From positions 28,301 through 92,300 of the forward strand of contig UWOR01000013.1 of NCBI GenBank assembly GCA_900604495.1: a stretch of DNA of 64,000 nt. Reading direction: 5' to 3'. Positions 63,959 through 64,000 of this stretch are shown here, piece by piece (the stretch's first letter is position 1; every line of letters starts with the position of its first letter). The notes beneath the pieces are model-generated. The model was not told where the DNA came from and did not search any database. It worked only from the letters and a program-made list of their open reading frames with translations. The translations under genes were made by a program, and so were the position numbers. The DNA comes from Desulfovibrio sp. Marseille-P6017. GTDB taxonomy: Bacteria; Bacillota_A; Clostridia; Peptostreptococcales; Peptostreptococcaceae.

Positions 63959-64000
63959 TAATCTTTCGATTAACTTATATTAAGTTTTAGAGTTAATACT

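Overview
This 64 kb window is AT-rich, gene-dense chromosomal DNA of an endospore-forming clostridium. Gene content and order (spoIIE, spoVB, spoVT, mfd, pth, a type IV pilus locus, prs, glmU, spoVG, purR, murC, ksgA, rnmV, tatD, metG, spmA/spmB, ricT, holB, tmk and a 5S rRNA) fit the Peptostreptococcaceae (Clostridioides difficile and relatives). The species cannot be fixed from the sequence alone. Unlike the fused pilMN I recall for C. difficile, pilM and pilN are separate genes here, which argues for a relative. Almost everything is on the minus strand, running leftwards away from an rRNA operon whose 5S end lies at the right edge.

Layout, left to right. (1) 1-4605: glpX (cut by the window edge), a tiny membrane protein, galU and an exported oligoendopeptidase F. 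Its upstream region carries DnaA-box and Spo0A-box look-alikes. (2) 4606-14903: a sporulation and housekeeping block of spoIIE, ppx, divIC, yabQ, yabP, rqcP, hup, mazG, spoVB, spoVT and prsA. (3) 14928-18904: mfd and pth. (4) 18919-38265: a complete type IV pilus locus. It has pilB, pilC, pilM, pilN, pilO, three minor pilins, a 1588-residue PA14-containing surface protein, a separately transcribed major pilin, pilT (frameshifted), two prepilin peptidases and a processive-type glycosyltransferase. (5) 38653-44144: prs, glmU, spoVG, purR and divergent murC. (6) 44208-53770: two unknown proteins, a CDF metal transporter, an M20 peptidase, ksgA, rnmV, a broken VOC gene, tatD, and metG behind a T-box leader. 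(7) 53894-63741: spmB/spmA, pncB, an Lrp regulator, then an rsmI-trmN6-ricT-holB-tmk-decarboxylase operon and a DUF378 protein. (8) 5S rRNA.

The most notable system is the pilus locus. It contains two separate c-di-GMP-II riboswitches, each behind its own sigma-A-type promoter and each followed by an intrinsic terminator built as an ON switch. One controls the pilB operon and the other controls the major pilin alone. Their stems differ by compensatory changes. The extension ATPase PilB also carries a tandem MshEN-type motif, so c-di-GMP may act on both transcription and the motor. The retraction ATPase gene pilT has lost one base just after the codons for the His-box. If real, this would remove retraction.

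Other points worth a look are hairpins that pair with the ribosome-binding sites of spoIIE and pepF, face-to-face promoters between purR and murC that predict complementary leaders, a sigma-H promoter at spoVG, and an apparent non-AUG start for spmA. No CRISPR array, insertion sequence, prophage or tRNA gene was seen. All functional calls come from reading motifs and context; no database search was run.
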